In this document: one piece after another, positions 25,523 through 34,159 of the stretch
How positions within the stretch are numbered: position 1 is the first letter of the stretch
How the letters are laid out: each line of letters opens with the position of its first letter
Position numbers and translations under genes: made by a program
NCBI RefSeq assembly: GCF_000787855.1
Contig: NZ_BBPQ01000007.1
Span: forward strand, 1-64,000
DNA length: 64,000 nt
Source: Streptacidiphilus anmyonensis
GTDB lineage: Bacteria; Actinomycetota; Actinomycetes; Streptomycetales; Streptomycetaceae
Direction: 5' to 3'
Notes under the pieces: generated by a model
Seen by the model: the letters and a program-made list of their open reading frames with translations, nothing else
What the model was told of the DNA's origin: nothing
Database searches by the model: none

Positions 25523-26506
25523 TCAGGAGCCCAGGGCGGCGAGCCAACCGGTCAGCAGCCGGTTGACCTCGTCCGGGCGCTCCTGCTGGATCCAGTGGCC
25601 GACCCCGTCCAGAAGGTGCGAGGACACCAGACCGGGCAGCGTGGCGGGGAACGCCTCGATCGCGTCGGCCAGCCACACGGTGGAGGCGTCGAGGCCGCCC
25701 CCGACGAAGAGCGACGGCTGCGTGATCGGCGCGCCGTCGAACTCGGCGAGATCCTCCCAGTCCCGGTCCATGGCGCGGTAGCGGTTGAGCGCGCCGCCCA
25801 GTCCGGTCCGCTCGAACTCGCCCGCGTAGAAGTCGAGATCGCGCTCGCTGAGCCACGAGGGCAGCGGCCCCGCCGGAAAACGGTCGCGCAGCGTCCCGCC
25901 CGCGCCGACGAAGTGCGGGTCCGGCGCGCCGGGCCTCGGCATGGTGTCGGGGGACAGCGCCGCGTAGAAGCCGGCGAGCCAGCCGCGCACGTCGGGTTCG
26001 ATCTCGGCCTCGGCCCGTCCGGGCTCCTGGAAGTAGGAGACGTAGAACTCCTGCTCCCCGCCGGCCATCTTCGCGAACACCTCGCTCGGGCGAGGCCCGC
26101 CGCGCGGCACGTAGGGCACGCTGAGCAGGGCGACCGCCCGGAAGACCTCCGGGTGCAGCAGCGCGCAGTTCGCGGCGATCGTCGCGCCCCAGTCGTGCCC
26201 GACGATCACGGCGGTCTGCTCGCCGAGGGCGCGGACCACGGCGACGCTGTCCGCCACGAGCTCCCGCATCCGGTAGGCGGCCACGCCGTCGGGCCGGGAG
26301 GACCGGCCGTACCCCCGGACGTCGACGGCGACCGCGCGGTACCCGGCGGCGGCGAGGGCGGGCAGCTGGCGCCGCCAGGAGTACCAGGACTCGGGGAACC
26401 CGTGCACCAACAGCACCAGGGGCCCGGTCCCCTGCTCCACCAGGTGGATCCGTCCCGCCGGTGCGGGGATCATCCGATGGGTGACGTCCGAGGTCTGCGG
26501 CGACAT
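25523..26506 (-). CDS. Alpha/beta hydrolase, epoxide-hydrolase-like
   Basis: 327 residues from ATG 26506 (AGGAG upstream). The oxyanion motif HGFPESWYSW, the nucleophile elbow GHDWGA (Asp nucleophile, as in epoxide hydrolases and dehalogenases) and the catalytic His in DGVGHWIQQERPDEVN are all present. The lid region carries FYVSYFQEPG and FYAGEFERTG, which may supply the activating tyrosines. It fits the soluble epoxide hydrolase family that opens epoxides to diols. Surrounding genes suggest detoxification or catabolism. Confidence 0.87.
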   Translation of the reverse strand: MSPQTSDVTHRMIPAPAGRIHLVEQGTGPLVLLVHGFPESWYSWRRQLPALAAAGYRAVAVDVRGYGRSSRPDGVAAYRMRELVADSVAVVRALGEQTAVIVGHDWGATIAANCALLHPEVFRAVALLSVPYVPRGGPRPSEVFAKMAGGEQEFYVSYFQEPGRAEAEIEPDVRGWLAGFYAALSPDTMPRPGAPDPHFVGAGGTLRDRFPAGPLPSWLSERDLDFYAGEFERTGLGGALNRYRAMDRDWEDLAEFDGAPITQPSLFVGGGLDASTVWLADAIEAFPATLPGLVSSHLLDGVGHWIQQERPDEVNRLLTGWLAALGS

Positions 26507-26596
26507 GCGGTCTCCTGGGGTGCGTCCGGCGGGGTAGGGGCGGCGGTGCGACGGCCGTTCCCCGATCATGCGTCACCCGCCGCTCCACCGGAGCCT

Positions 26597-26619
26597 GTTG
26601 TTGCCGGTTCGGCAACAAC
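26597..26619. promoter_or_regulatory. Perfect 10-bp inverted repeat upstream of the hydrolase
   Basis: GTTGTTGCCG (26597-26606) and CGGCAACAAC (26610-26619) flank a 3-nt spacer, 90 bp from the hydrolase start. It could be an operator for a TetR/MarR-type protein or, as RNA, a stable hairpin. Confidence 0.6.
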
Positions 26620-26629
26620 CGTCCGGGGC

Positions 26630-26746
26630 TCAGCCCCAGGTCGGCCAGGCCAGCCCCCGGGGGCAGCACCTGCGCGAGCGGGCGGGAACCCGTCCGGGCT
26701 GCCGCCGGCGACGGTCACGCGGCCGGTCACCCACGGCGTTCGTCAT
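26630..26746 (-). CDS. Possible 38-residue Arg-rich leader peptide
   Basis: ATG 26746 with an AGGAAGGG ribosome binding site 6 nt away; TGA at 26630-26632. The product begins MTNAVGDRPRDRRRRQPG and contains about 12 Arg. It ends 11 bp before the inverted repeat at 26597-26619 and upstream of the hydrolase on the same strand, an arrangement like a leader-peptide attenuator. GC-rich DNA gives Arg-rich chance frames, so this is tentative. Confidence 0.3.
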   Translation of the reverse strand: MTNAVGDRPRDRRRRQPGRVPARSRRCCPRGLAWPTWG

Positions 26747-26963
26747 CAGTCGCCCTTCCTGCCGCTCATGCCGATCCGACGGCGGGGAGGACCGGCGACG
26801 GAATCCACCGCCAGTCTGCGGGACGCCCGCCCTCGGGGAGTGTCGACCACGGGACAGCTGAGGACGCGTACGGAGGCGCTGCGGGGGCGTGCGGGCAGCC
26901 GGTTGCGGGCTCCTGGGACCGATGGTCTGATGCAGGTGGTCTCTTGCTCCAGGAGGGAGCCGC
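26747..26963. other. Intergenic, no further feature seen
   Basis: Between the possible leader ORF (or the hydrolase, counting from 26507) and the SnoaL-like gene at 26964. It must hold the promoter of the latter, but I see no convincing boxes. Confidence 0.4.
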
Positions 26964-27440
26964 ATGTCCTCCCGCGTCCCGATGTCACCGATGTCGCCCC
27001 AGGAGGCCGCCGACCGGCTGGCCATCCGCGCGCTCGTCGACGCCTACGCGCACTGCGCCGACCGGCGCGACGCCGAGGGGCAGATGGCCCTGTTCACCGA
27101 GGACACCCGGTTCCTGGTCTTCATGGACGCCACCGCGGCCGAGCCGACCCAGGAACTGCACGGTCGCGAGGCGCTCCGCCCGGTCTTCGAGAACCTGAAC
27201 AGCTACCGGGCCACCACCCACTTCAACGGCCAGAGCACGGTGTCACTGGACGGCGACCGGGCGAGCGGCGAGAGCTACTGCCTGGCCCACCACATCTCGT
27301 TCGGCGCGGACTCCGAACGCACCATCATGATCGCGTCCATCCGCTACCTCGACGAGTTCGTCAAGTGGGACGGGCGGTGGCTCTTCGCTGAACGGCGGCT
27401 GCTCGTCGACTGGACCGAGACCCGCCCCTGCGCTCCCTGA
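26964..27440 (+). CDS. SnoaL/NTF2-like protein
   Basis: 158 residues from ATG 26964 (CAGGAGGGAG upstream). It shows LAIRALVDAYAHCADRRDAEGQMALFTEDTRFLVFMD and LHGREALRPVFENLNSY, the hallmarks of SnoaL_4-type NTF2 folds; DRRD matches the ligand-pocket Asp region of this group. Members act as hydroxylating-dioxygenase beta-subunit-like proteins, dehydratases or cyclases. It is followed by a Ddn-like protein. Confidence 0.82.
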   Translation: MSSRVPMSPMSPQEAADRLAIRALVDAYAHCADRRDAEGQMALFTEDTRFLVFMDATAAEPTQELHGREALRPVFENLNSYRATTHFNGQSTVSLDGDRASGESYCLAHHISFGADSERTIMIASIRYLDEFVKWDGRWLFAERRLLVDWTETRPCAP

Positions 27441-27523
27441 TCCGCCGAATCACCTTCATCCGGTGATGCCTGCTCACCAGCCCCACGGCCACGCTCGCAG
27501 TAGCCGGCAGACAGGAGTCCGAC

Positions 27524-27955
27524 ATGAACGAGGCGCTCGACTGGAACGCGAAGACCATCGCGGAGTTCCGCGCGAACGAGGGAAGGGTCGGCGGGCCGTT
27601 CGAGGGCGCGCCACTGGTCCTGCTGCACCACCGGGGCCGCAGGAGCGGGCGGGAGTACGTCACCCCGATGATGTACCTCCCGCACGAGTCCGCGCCGCAC
27701 GAGGTGGTCTACGTGTTCGCCACCAAGAGCGGTGCGCCCACCGACCCGGACTGGTACCGGAATCTGACCGCCGCCGGCGAAGGCGCCGTCGAACGGGGGA
27801 CGGAGACGTACGAGGTGTCCGTCCACGAGCTGACGGGCGCCGACCGCGACCGCGTCTACGCCGAGCAGGCGCGGCGCTACCCGGGCTTCGCCGAGTACGA
27901 GCGCAAGACGGCCGGCGTCCGCACCATTCCGGTGCTCGAACTCCGGCGCGCGTAG
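27524..27955 (+). CDS. Deazaflavin (F420)-dependent nitroreductase-family protein, Ddn-like
   Basis: 143 residues from ATG 27524 (AGGAG upstream). The pattern FRANEGRVGGPFEGAPLVLLHHRGRRSGREYVTPMMY, with YVFATKSGAPTDPDWYRNL, is diagnostic of the F420H2-dependent Ddn/FDOR-A family. These reduce quinones or nitro and enone compounds. It probably contributes to redox protection together with the adjacent quinone-reductase-like gene. Confidence 0.88.
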   Translation: MNEALDWNAKTIAEFRANEGRVGGPFEGAPLVLLHHRGRRSGREYVTPMMYLPHESAPHEVVYVFATKSGAPTDPDWYRNLTAAGEGAVERGTETYEVSVHELTGADRDRVYAEQARRYPGFAEYERKTAGVRTIPVLELRRA

Positions 27956-27999
27956 CCCCGCGCAGCCCCGGGAGCTGAACGAGCAGAAGGAGAGGGATC

Positions 28000-28923
28000 A
28001 TGCCGAAGGCGGTCAGGTACGACGGGTTCGGCGGGGTCGACGTGCTGCGGGTCGACGAGGTGGAACGCCCGGCGCCCGGGAGCGGGCAGGTCCTGGTGCG
28101 GGTGAAGGCGGCCGGTATCAACCCGGGCGAGGCCCTCATCCGCACCGGCGCGCTGGCGGAGATGTTCCCCTCGACGTTCCCGTCCGGGCAGGGCAGCGAT
28201 CTGGCCGGGGTCGTCGAGGAGGTCGGTCCCGGAGTCGCCGGACACGCGCCCGGCGACGAGGTGATCGGGTTCAGCAACAACCGGGCCTCGCACGCCGAGC
28301 TGGTGCTGGTCGAGGCCGACGACCTCACGCACAAGCCGGCCGAGGTCCCCTGGGAGGTCGCCGGCGGGCTGTACGTCGTCGGCGTGACGGCGTGGGGCGC
28401 GGTGCACTCCGTTCACCCCGGGGAGGGCGAGACCGTCGTCGTCTCCGGCGCCGCCGGAGGGGTCGGCTCGCTCGCCGTCCAGCTCGCGCGCCGTACCGGC
28501 GCCACGGTCATCGGCCTGGCGGGCGAGGGCAACCACGCCTGGCTGCGGAGCCACGGCGTGATCCCCGTCGCGTACGGCGACGGCGTCGCGGACCGGATCA
28601 GGGCGGCCGCGCCCGACGGCGTGGACGCGTTCGTCGACACCCACGGCGACGGGTACGTGGAACTGGCCCTCGCCCTCGGCGTCCCGGTCGAACGGATCGA
28701 CACCATCGCCGACTACGCGGCCGCCGCGAAGTACGGCGTGCGGACCGACGGCGGAACCGCGGCCGGGCCGGGCGCCGAGGTGCTCGCCGAGCTCGCCCGT
28801 CTGATCGCCGCGGGGCAGCTCGAACTGCCGGTCGCGAACGTCTATCCGCTGTCGGAGGTCCGCGCGGCCTACACCGAGCTCGAACGCCGGCACACCCGCG
28901 GCAAGATCGTCCTTCGGCCGTAG
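28000..28923 (+). CDS. NADP-dependent zinc-free MDR oxidoreductase, quinone-reductase-like
   Basis: 307 residues from ATG 28000 (GAAGGAGAG upstream). The GroES-like N-terminal half (VKAAGINPGEALIRTG, QGSDLAGVVEEVG) is followed by a Rossmann domain with SGAAGGVGSLAVQLARRTGA. The structural-zinc cysteines of alcohol dehydrogenases are absent, as in quinone oxidoreductases. Likely reduces quinones or enones with NADPH. 44 bp after the Ddn-like gene; probably one transcript. Confidence 0.88.
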   Translation: MPKAVRYDGFGGVDVLRVDEVERPAPGSGQVLVRVKAAGINPGEALIRTGALAEMFPSTFPSGQGSDLAGVVEEVGPGVAGHAPGDEVIGFSNNRASHAELVLVEADDLTHKPAEVPWEVAGGLYVVGVTAWGAVHSVHPGEGETVVVSGAAGGVGSLAVQLARRTGATVIGLAGEGNHAWLRSHGVIPVAYGDGVADRIRAAAPDGVDAFVDTHGDGYVELALALGVPVERIDTIADYAAAAKYGVRTDGGTAAGPGAEVLAELARLIAAGQLELPVANVYPLSEVRAAYTELERRHTRGKIVLRP

Positions 28924-28930
28924 GAGGACC

Positions 28931-28980
28931 ACCGGTTCAGGCGGGTTCAGGCGGGCTCAGGTAGGTCCAGGTGGGCTCAG
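28931..28980. repeat. Five 10-bp tandem repeats embracing a stop codon
   Basis: Consensus gcgggctcag, five units (28931-28980). On the minus strand the first unit contains the TGA of the FAD monooxygenase (28977-28979), and most later units again contain TGA. It lies between convergent genes. Confidence 0.85.
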
Positions 28981-30647
28981 GCGAAGGCGCGTCGCAGCAG
29001 CGCGGTCAGCCGGTCCGGGTCGGCCGGGTGGAACCGGCCGGCGAGGTAGCCGTCGGGGCGGACCAGGAAGACCTCGCCGTCCCGCGCGCCGTAGGCGCGC
29101 GCGAAGCCGCCCGCCAGGTCGCGGACGCGCGGCGGACGCAGCCCCGCCGGGCGCGCGTCGTCGGGGACGTCCTGAGCGAGGACCACGTAGGCGGTGAGCA
29201 GCCCGTGCGCGGTTCGGTCTGCCGCGGCGGCGCACTCCTGGAGCCGTTCGGCGCCGCAGCCCGTCGCGTGGCCCGGTCCCGCGTACAGCAGCAGCGTGTG
29301 GTCGGGGCTGCGGAGCAGGTCGAAGAGCCGCTGCGGGTACGCGGCGAGGTCGCGGACCAGGCCGGGGCAGTCGGGGGCCCGGTCTCCCGCAGCGGGCCCG
29401 CCCGCCGCCAGGTCCTCGGGCCCGCCCGGTTCGACCAGCGGACTGTCCGGGTAGCCGACCAGCAGTTGCGCCTCGCGCAGCAGGACCGCCTCCATGCCGT
29501 CCTCGCCGCTGTCCCCGTAGCCCGCGCGGGCGTGGCGGACCGTGCGGCCGACGACCTCCTCGCCGACCGGGTGGCGTTCGGCGTCGTAGCTGTCCAGCAG
29601 GCCGCCGGCGGCCACGCCACGAACCGTCAGGGCCAGCTTCCAGGCGAGGTTGTAGGCGTCCTGCACGCCGGTGTTCATGCCCTGCGCGCCCGTGGGCGGG
29701 TGGATGTGCGCGGCGTCCCCGGCGAGCAGGAGGCGGCCCTCGCGGTAGCGGTCCGCCAGCCGGTGGCTGATCCGGAACGTGGACGACCAGCGCAGCGCCG
29801 ACGCGGTCGTGGGCTCCGGGGAGAGCCGGTCGAGCACGGCCTGGATCTGCGCGAGGTCCGGACCGCGGCCGCTGCCCAGCCCGTGGGCCACCCGGTCGGC
29901 GGCGCCCACCGCCGCACCGTCCTGAGCCAGGGTCAGCTCCGGCGGGACCATCATGGACATCCGGTACCGGCGGTCGCCCGGCAGCGGGATGCACACCAGC
30001 AGGTCGCCGATCTTGCCGTCCCCGTCCAGACGGGTGGACCGCACGGCGTAGCCGGGGGGCAGCCTCCAGTCGACCTCCACGTCCCCGAGCATGTACTGCT
30101 CGGGGAAGGCGTCGCCGTCGAAACCGATCCCGGCCGACTTGCGGACCAGGCTGTGCGCGCCGTCGCAGCCCACGAGGTACCGTGCGCGCACCCGTTCCGT
30201 CCGCCCGTCGCCAGCGAGCGTGGCCTCGACCCCGTCCGGGCCCTGGGCCACGGCCTCGAGCCGGGTTCCGCGCTCGACCACCGTCCCGAAGCGCTCCAGG
30301 TGCTCGGTGAGCAGCTGCTCGGTCACGTACTGGGGGAGGGCGGCGAAGGCGTACGGGACCTCGGGCGGCAGCCGCAGCTCCATCCGGGGCCCGGGGCGGC
30401 CGTCGACGAACGTCAACTGGCCGAGCAGCGGGACCGCCTCGTCCAGCGCCGGGCGGATCAGCCCCATGGCGTCCCAGACCTCCAGCGTGCGCGGCTGGAC
30501 GCCGACGGCCTTGGCGTAGGGCAGCGGCGCGGGCAGGGCGTCGACGATCCGGCATTCGACGCCGTGACGCCGCAGTTCCGCCGCCGCCGTCAGACCCACC
30601 GGACCCGCCCCGACCACCAGAACGTCGACATCGATCATGACGTCCAC
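28977..30647 (-). CDS. FAD-dependent aromatic hydroxylase (PheA/TfdB family)
   Basis: 556 residues; GTG 30647 or ATG 30638. The FAD dinucleotide fold is VLVVGAGPVGLTAAAELRR, the DG motif is YLVGCDGAHSLVRK, and the GD motif is LLAGDAAHIHPPTGAQGMNTGVQD. The C-terminal 150 residues resemble the thioredoxin-like domain of this family. Such NAD(P)H-dependent monooxygenases hydroxylate phenols or polyketides, or inactivate rifamycins; the substrate here is unknown. Convergent with the MDR reductase. Confidence 0.9.
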   Translation of the reverse strand: MDVMIDVDVLVVGAGPVGLTAAAELRRHGVECRIVDALPAPLPYAKAVGVQPRTLEVWDAMGLIRPALDEAVPLLGQLTFVDGRPGPRMELRLPPEVPYAFAALPQYVTEQLLTEHLERFGTVVERGTRLEAVAQGPDGVEATLAGDGRTERVRARYLVGCDGAHSLVRKSAGIGFDGDAFPEQYMLGDVEVDWRLPPGYAVRSTRLDGDGKIGDLLVCIPLPGDRRYRMSMMVPPELTLAQDGAAVGAADRVAHGLGSGRGPDLAQIQAVLDRLSPEPTTASALRWSSTFRISHRLADRYREGRLLLAGDAAHIHPPTGAQGMNTGVQDAYNLAWKLALTVRGVAAGGLLDSYDAERHPVGEEVVGRTVRHARAGYGDSGEDGMEAVLLREAQLLVGYPDSPLVEPGGPEDLAAGGPAAGDRAPDCPGLVRDLAAYPQRLFDLLRSPDHTLLLYAGPGHATGCGAERLQECAAAADRTAHGLLTAYVVLAQDVPDDARPAGLRPPRVRDLAGGFARAYGARDGEVFLVRPDGYLAGRFHPADPDRLTALLRRAFA

Positions 30648-30709
30648 GCTAAGCCCGGTCCCCTGGGCCCGCCTCCCGCCGGGGCCAGGCGCAGCAGGGC
30701 AGGGCCAGG

Positions 30710-30754
30710 CAGGGCACGGCAGAGCAGGGCACGGCAGAGCAGGGCGCGGCAGCG
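30710..30754. repeat. Three 15-bp tandem repeats downstream of the glycosylase gene
   Basis: Unit cagggcacggcagag at 30710-30724 and 30725-30739, then a variant at 30740-30754. Degenerate copies extend back to about 30686. Confidence 0.75.
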
Positions 30755-30772
30755 TGCGTCAGTGACGGCGGC

Positions 30773-31693
30773 TCAGTCCAGCGGCCGGGCGCGCGGGGCG
30801 CGCGGTGCGTGGCGCGGGGCGGAGTGCGGCGTGAGCTCGATCAGGCGGATGACACGGTAGCGGTGGGGGCGGAACGGCTCGTAGAAGGGCTCGATCTCGG
30901 CGTCGGCGAGAGGACGCCCGAGAAGCGCGACGCCGGTCGCCTGGCCGAGGTGGTAGTCGCCCAGGGGCAGGGCGTCCGCGTCGCCGAGGGCGCGGTGACC
31001 GACCTGGGCTGAGGTCCAGCGTCCGACGCCGGGGAGCGACGCGAGCAGGGCGTAGGCGCGGTCGGGGTCCCCGGCCCGGGCGGCCCGCTCCAGACGCGCG
31101 GCCTGGCGGGCGGCCTCGATGACCGCCCGGGAGCGGTGCAGGTCGACGCCTGCGCGTCGCCAGTCCCAGCTCGGGATGCGCATCCAGGTCTCCGCCGTCG
31201 GAGGGACGCGCATGCCGCGCGGCGCGGGGCCGGGCGGCGTGGTGCCGTGGCTGCGGACGAGACGCGTGAAGGCCGCCTGGGCGTCCAGGCCGACCACGCG
31301 CTGCTCGATGATCGCGGGGACCAGCGCTTCGAGGACCCGTCCGGTGTGCGGGACGCGCAGGCCGGGCAGGCGGCGCAAGGCCTGTCGCAGGAAGGGATGC
31401 TCGGGGCGGAACTCCTCGGGGTGGTCGAGGGCGCCGAGCTCGCGCGGGGCTCCCTCGACCCACTCGGCCGCGCCGGGACCCCAGGCGTCGATCAGCAGGT
31501 CGTCGAGACGCTGCTGCCGGATGCGGTAACTGACCGCCCCGGAGGCGGTGAGCGCGGTGCGCCACAGGGCGCCGTCGCGTTCGAGCCGGTGCGTCGGGTC
31601 GTGGTGCCCGCGCCGCAGGTCCGACAGGGTGAGCCGGGCGTCGACGGGAAAGCCGGGCCGCCAGTGCAGAGTGCGGTCGGGAGGCTGGTTCAT
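30773..31693 (-). CDS. DNA-3-methyladenine glycosylase II-like (AlkA, HhH-GPD)
   Basis: 306 residues from ATG 31693. The helix-hairpin-helix LASLPGVGRWTSAQVGHRALGD is followed by the catalytic Asp in ALPLGDYHLG (near residue 255), the arrangement of HhH-GPD base-excision glycosylases. An N-terminal region (about 1-100) corresponds to the AlkA-type beta domain. It excises alkylated bases. The frame is open further upstream to 31948, but homology begins close to the chosen ATG. An Arg/Ala/Pro-rich tail ends the protein. Confidence 0.82.
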   Translation of the reverse strand: MNQPPDRTLHWRPGFPVDARLTLSDLRRGHHDPTHRLERDGALWRTALTASGAVSYRIRQQRLDDLLIDAWGPGAAEWVEGAPRELGALDHPEEFRPEHPFLRQALRRLPGLRVPHTGRVLEALVPAIIEQRVVGLDAQAAFTRLVRSHGTTPPGPAPRGMRVPPTAETWMRIPSWDWRRAGVDLHRSRAVIEAARQAARLERAARAGDPDRAYALLASLPGVGRWTSAQVGHRALGDADALPLGDYHLGQATGVALLGRPLADAEIEPFYEPFRPHRYRVIRLIELTPHSAPRHAPRAPRARPLD

Positions 31694-31974
31694 CGCTGCG
31701 ATCCGTGGCGGGTCGGGTCCACACCCCATGGTGGCGGGGACGCCGCCCCGTTCCGCGCATTTCCGCGGCCCCGTCGGCACGCGGGCCGCGCCGTCGCCAG
31801 GCCGCCGCCCTCGCGTCCCGGACGCGAGCGGCGGTGCCGGGGTCCCCGGCGGGACTCCGGCACCGTAGGCGCAGCGAAGCAAAGCGCAGCGTGGCGTGCT
31901 GTGGCACGGCGTGGCGCGCCAGGGCGTGGACAAGCAGCGCGGGCACACGGGACGCGGCCGCGCCCCTCCCGCGC
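31694..31974. other. Intergenic with terminator hairpins
   Basis: 281 bp between the beta-galactosidase end and the glycosylase start (both minus strand). It holds two adjacent dyads at about 31801-31864 and a tandem-word stretch of gcgcagcg/gtggcg units at about 31868-31920. No gene seen. Confidence 0.5.
31833..31864. terminator. 13-bp hairpin downstream of the beta-galactosidase
   Basis: 31833-31845 pairs with 31852-31864 with one mismatch and a 6-nt loop. Likely terminator of the galactan operon on the minus strand. Confidence 0.65.
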
Positions 31975-34038
31975 CTACTTCGGCCGGCGCAGGACGAGGA
32001 CGCCGCGCGGAGCCAGGTGTGCGGCGGCGTCGTCCTCCATCGGCCAGGAGGCCGCGAGGGGCTCACCGTCGAGGCCGGAGAGGCCGGAGAGGTCGATCGG
32101 TTCGGCCGTCCGGTTGGTGAGGAACCAGTACTCCGCGCCGTCGTCCTCGCGGACCGCGAGGTCGACGCGTCCCCGCGCCTGGGCGGGGAGCTCGCTGTCG
32201 AGGCCGGCGGCGGCCAGCAGCGGGGCGAGCACCTCGGGCAGCTGCGCGGCGCCGAGCCGGGTGGAGACGTAGGCGGCCGTGCCCGGGCCGACCCGGCGGT
32301 GGGTGATCGCGGCGCGTCCGGCCTGCGGGCCGTCGCTGTAGCCGGCCAGGATCAGCACGGACGGGTCGGTGACGGTGACGGCCTCCGTCCACAGGGTGCC
32401 GGTGCAGCCGTTGTCCAGGCGGACGCTCGCGTCCTCGGGCAGCGGGGCGAACTCCTCGACGCGGATGCCCAGCAGGCTCCGCAGCGCGCCCGGGTAGCCG
32501 CCGAGGTGGACGTGGTCGTTCTCGTCGACGATCCCGGAGAAGTAGGTGGCCACCAGATGCCCGCCGCCCTCGACGAAATCGGTGAGCCGCTTGGCCAGCT
32601 CGGCCGGGACGACGTGCAGGACCGGCGTCACGAGCAGGTCGTAGCCGGAGAGGTCCGCGCGGGCGGGGACGACGTCGGCGCGCACGCCGAGGGCGAGGAA
32701 GGCGGAGTACCAGTCCAGCGCCTCCTGCCGGTAGCGCAGCAGCTCGGTCGGGTGCGAGTCGTGCTCGCTGGCCCACCAGGAGTCCCAGTCGAAGACGATC
32801 GCCGCCCGCGCGGGCCTGCGTGTGCTCCCGGCGACGGGGGCCAGTGCCGCGAGCGTGCGGCCGAGTGCGGTCACCGCGCGGAAGACCTCGCTGTCGGCGC
32901 CCGCGTGGGGCACCATCGCGGAGTGGTACTTCTCCGCGCCCGCCGCGGACTGGCGCCACTGGAAGAAGGCGACGACGTCCGCTCCGTGGCCCACGTGCAG
33001 CAGTGAGTCGCGGGCCAGCTCGCCGGGCAGCTTGGCCCGGTTGACGGGCTGCCAGTTGACCGCGCTGGTCGAGTGCTCCATCAGGTACCAGGGCCGGTGC
33101 GCCGCGATGCCGCTGACGAGGTTGGCGGAGAAGGACAGCTCGTCGAGCGCCTGCGGGCCGGGGTGCACGTAGTGGTCGTTGGAGACGAAGTCGACGTCCT
33201 CGGCCCAACTCGCGTAGTCCATGCCCTTGGTCTCGCCCATCACCATGAAGTTGGTGGTGACCGGCACCTCCGGCGTGATCCGCCGCAGCACCTCGCGCTC
33301 GGCGCACAGGTGGTCGCGCAGGGCGTCGGAGGAGAAGCGCTTGAAGTCCAGCTGCTGGGTGGGGTTGGGGTGCGAGGCGGCCAGCCGCGGCGGCAGGATC
33401 TGCTCCCAGGCGCTGTAGTGCTGGGACCAGAAGGAGGTGCCCCAGGCGTGGTTGAGCGCGTCCAGGGTCTGGTAGCGGTCGCGCAGCCACAGCCGGAACG
33501 CGCCGGCCGCGTCGTCGGAGTAGTCGTAGACGTTGTGGCAGCCCAGCTCGTTGGAGACGTGCCAGGCGGCGAGGGCGGGGTGGCGGCCGTAGCGGGCGGC
33601 CAACTCCTCCACCAGCCGCAGCGCGTGGGAGCGGAAGACGGGCGAGGTGGGACGCCAGTGCTGCCGCGCGCCCGGCCACAGCGTCTCGCCGGTGCGGGTG
33701 ACGGGGAGGATCTCGGGATGCAGGGCGGTCAGCCACGGCGGCGGGGAGGCGGTGGCGGTCGCCAGGTCGACGGCGATCCCGCCCTCGTGGAGCAGTTCCA
33801 TGACCTCGTCGAGCCAGCCGAAGTCCCAGGTGTCCTTCGTGGGTTGGAGTCGGGCCCAGGAGAAGATCGCCAGCGAGACGATGTTCACGCCCGCCTCGCG
33901 CATCAGCCGGACGTCCTCCGCCCAGACCTCGCGCGGCCACTGCTCCGGGTTGTAGTCGGCGCCGTAGCCCAGGCGGGGAGAGCGGTCGCCCTCGGGCCAG
34001 CGGATCCAGCGCGGCGCGGGGGAGGGAGACGTGGTCAT
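31975..34038 (-). CDS. GH42 beta-galactosidase
   Basis: 687 residues from ATG 34038, no signal peptide, so cytoplasmic. The TIM-barrel start is LGYGADYNPEQWPREVWAEDVRLM, the acid/base Glu is in WHVSNELGCHN (near residue 165), and the nucleophile Glu is in WYLMEHSTSAVNWQP (near residue 325). A trimerisation/Rossmann-like domain and a small C-terminal beta domain follow, as in the family. It releases galactose from imported galacto-oligosaccharides. Last gene of the permease/binding-protein operon. Confidence 0.94.
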   Translation of the reverse strand: MTTSPSPAPRWIRWPEGDRSPRLGYGADYNPEQWPREVWAEDVRLMREAGVNIVSLAIFSWARLQPTKDTWDFGWLDEVMELLHEGGIAVDLATATASPPPWLTALHPEILPVTRTGETLWPGARQHWRPTSPVFRSHALRLVEELAARYGRHPALAAWHVSNELGCHNVYDYSDDAAGAFRLWLRDRYQTLDALNHAWGTSFWSQHYSAWEQILPPRLAASHPNPTQQLDFKRFSSDALRDHLCAEREVLRRITPEVPVTTNFMVMGETKGMDYASWAEDVDFVSNDHYVHPGPQALDELSFSANLVSGIAAHRPWYLMEHSTSAVNWQPVNRAKLPGELARDSLLHVGHGADVVAFFQWRQSAAGAEKYHSAMVPHAGADSEVFRAVTALGRTLAALAPVAGSTRRPARAAIVFDWDSWWASEHDSHPTELLRYRQEALDWYSAFLALGVRADVVPARADLSGYDLLVTPVLHVVPAELAKRLTDFVEGGGHLVATYFSGIVDENDHVHLGGYPGALRSLLGIRVEEFAPLPEDASVRLDNGCTGTLWTEAVTVTDPSVLILAGYSDGPQAGRAAITHRRVGPGTAAYVSTRLGAAQLPEVLAPLLAAAGLDSELPAQARGRVDLAVREDDGAEYWFLTNRTAEPIDLSGLSGLDGEPLAASWPMEDDAAAHLAPRGVLVLRRPK

Positions 34039-34060
34039 GGTGATCCTCTCGGATGCGGGC

Positions 34061-34083
34061 GGTGCGCTCGGGGGGAGCGCACC
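34061..34083. promoter_or_regulatory. 9-bp hairpin in the GH42 leader
   Basis: GGTGCGCTC (34061-34069) pairs with GAGCGCACC (34075-34083), 22 nt upstream of the GH42 start. With the next hairpin it forms two structures in the binding-protein/GH42 spacer. Confidence 0.55.
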
Positions 34084-34097
34084 GGGCGGAACAGGGC

Positions 34098-34138
34098 CCG
34101 GCGGCGGCGCGGGGATCCGGGCGTCGCGCCGCCGCCGG
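34098..34138. terminator. 13-bp hairpin between binding protein and GH42
   Basis: 34098-34110 is perfectly complementary to 34126-34138 with a 15-nt loop, 21 bp after the binding-protein stop. Intra-operon hairpins here often make transcription of the binding protein exceed that of downstream genes or protect its mRNA 3' end. Confidence 0.65.
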
Positions 34139-34159
34139 AGTGCGGGAGGGCAGCCGGTG

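Noticed and set aside
28931-28980. Tandem repeats as a CRISPR array
   Set aside because: Units are 10 bp, directly adjacent and without spacers; no cas genes.
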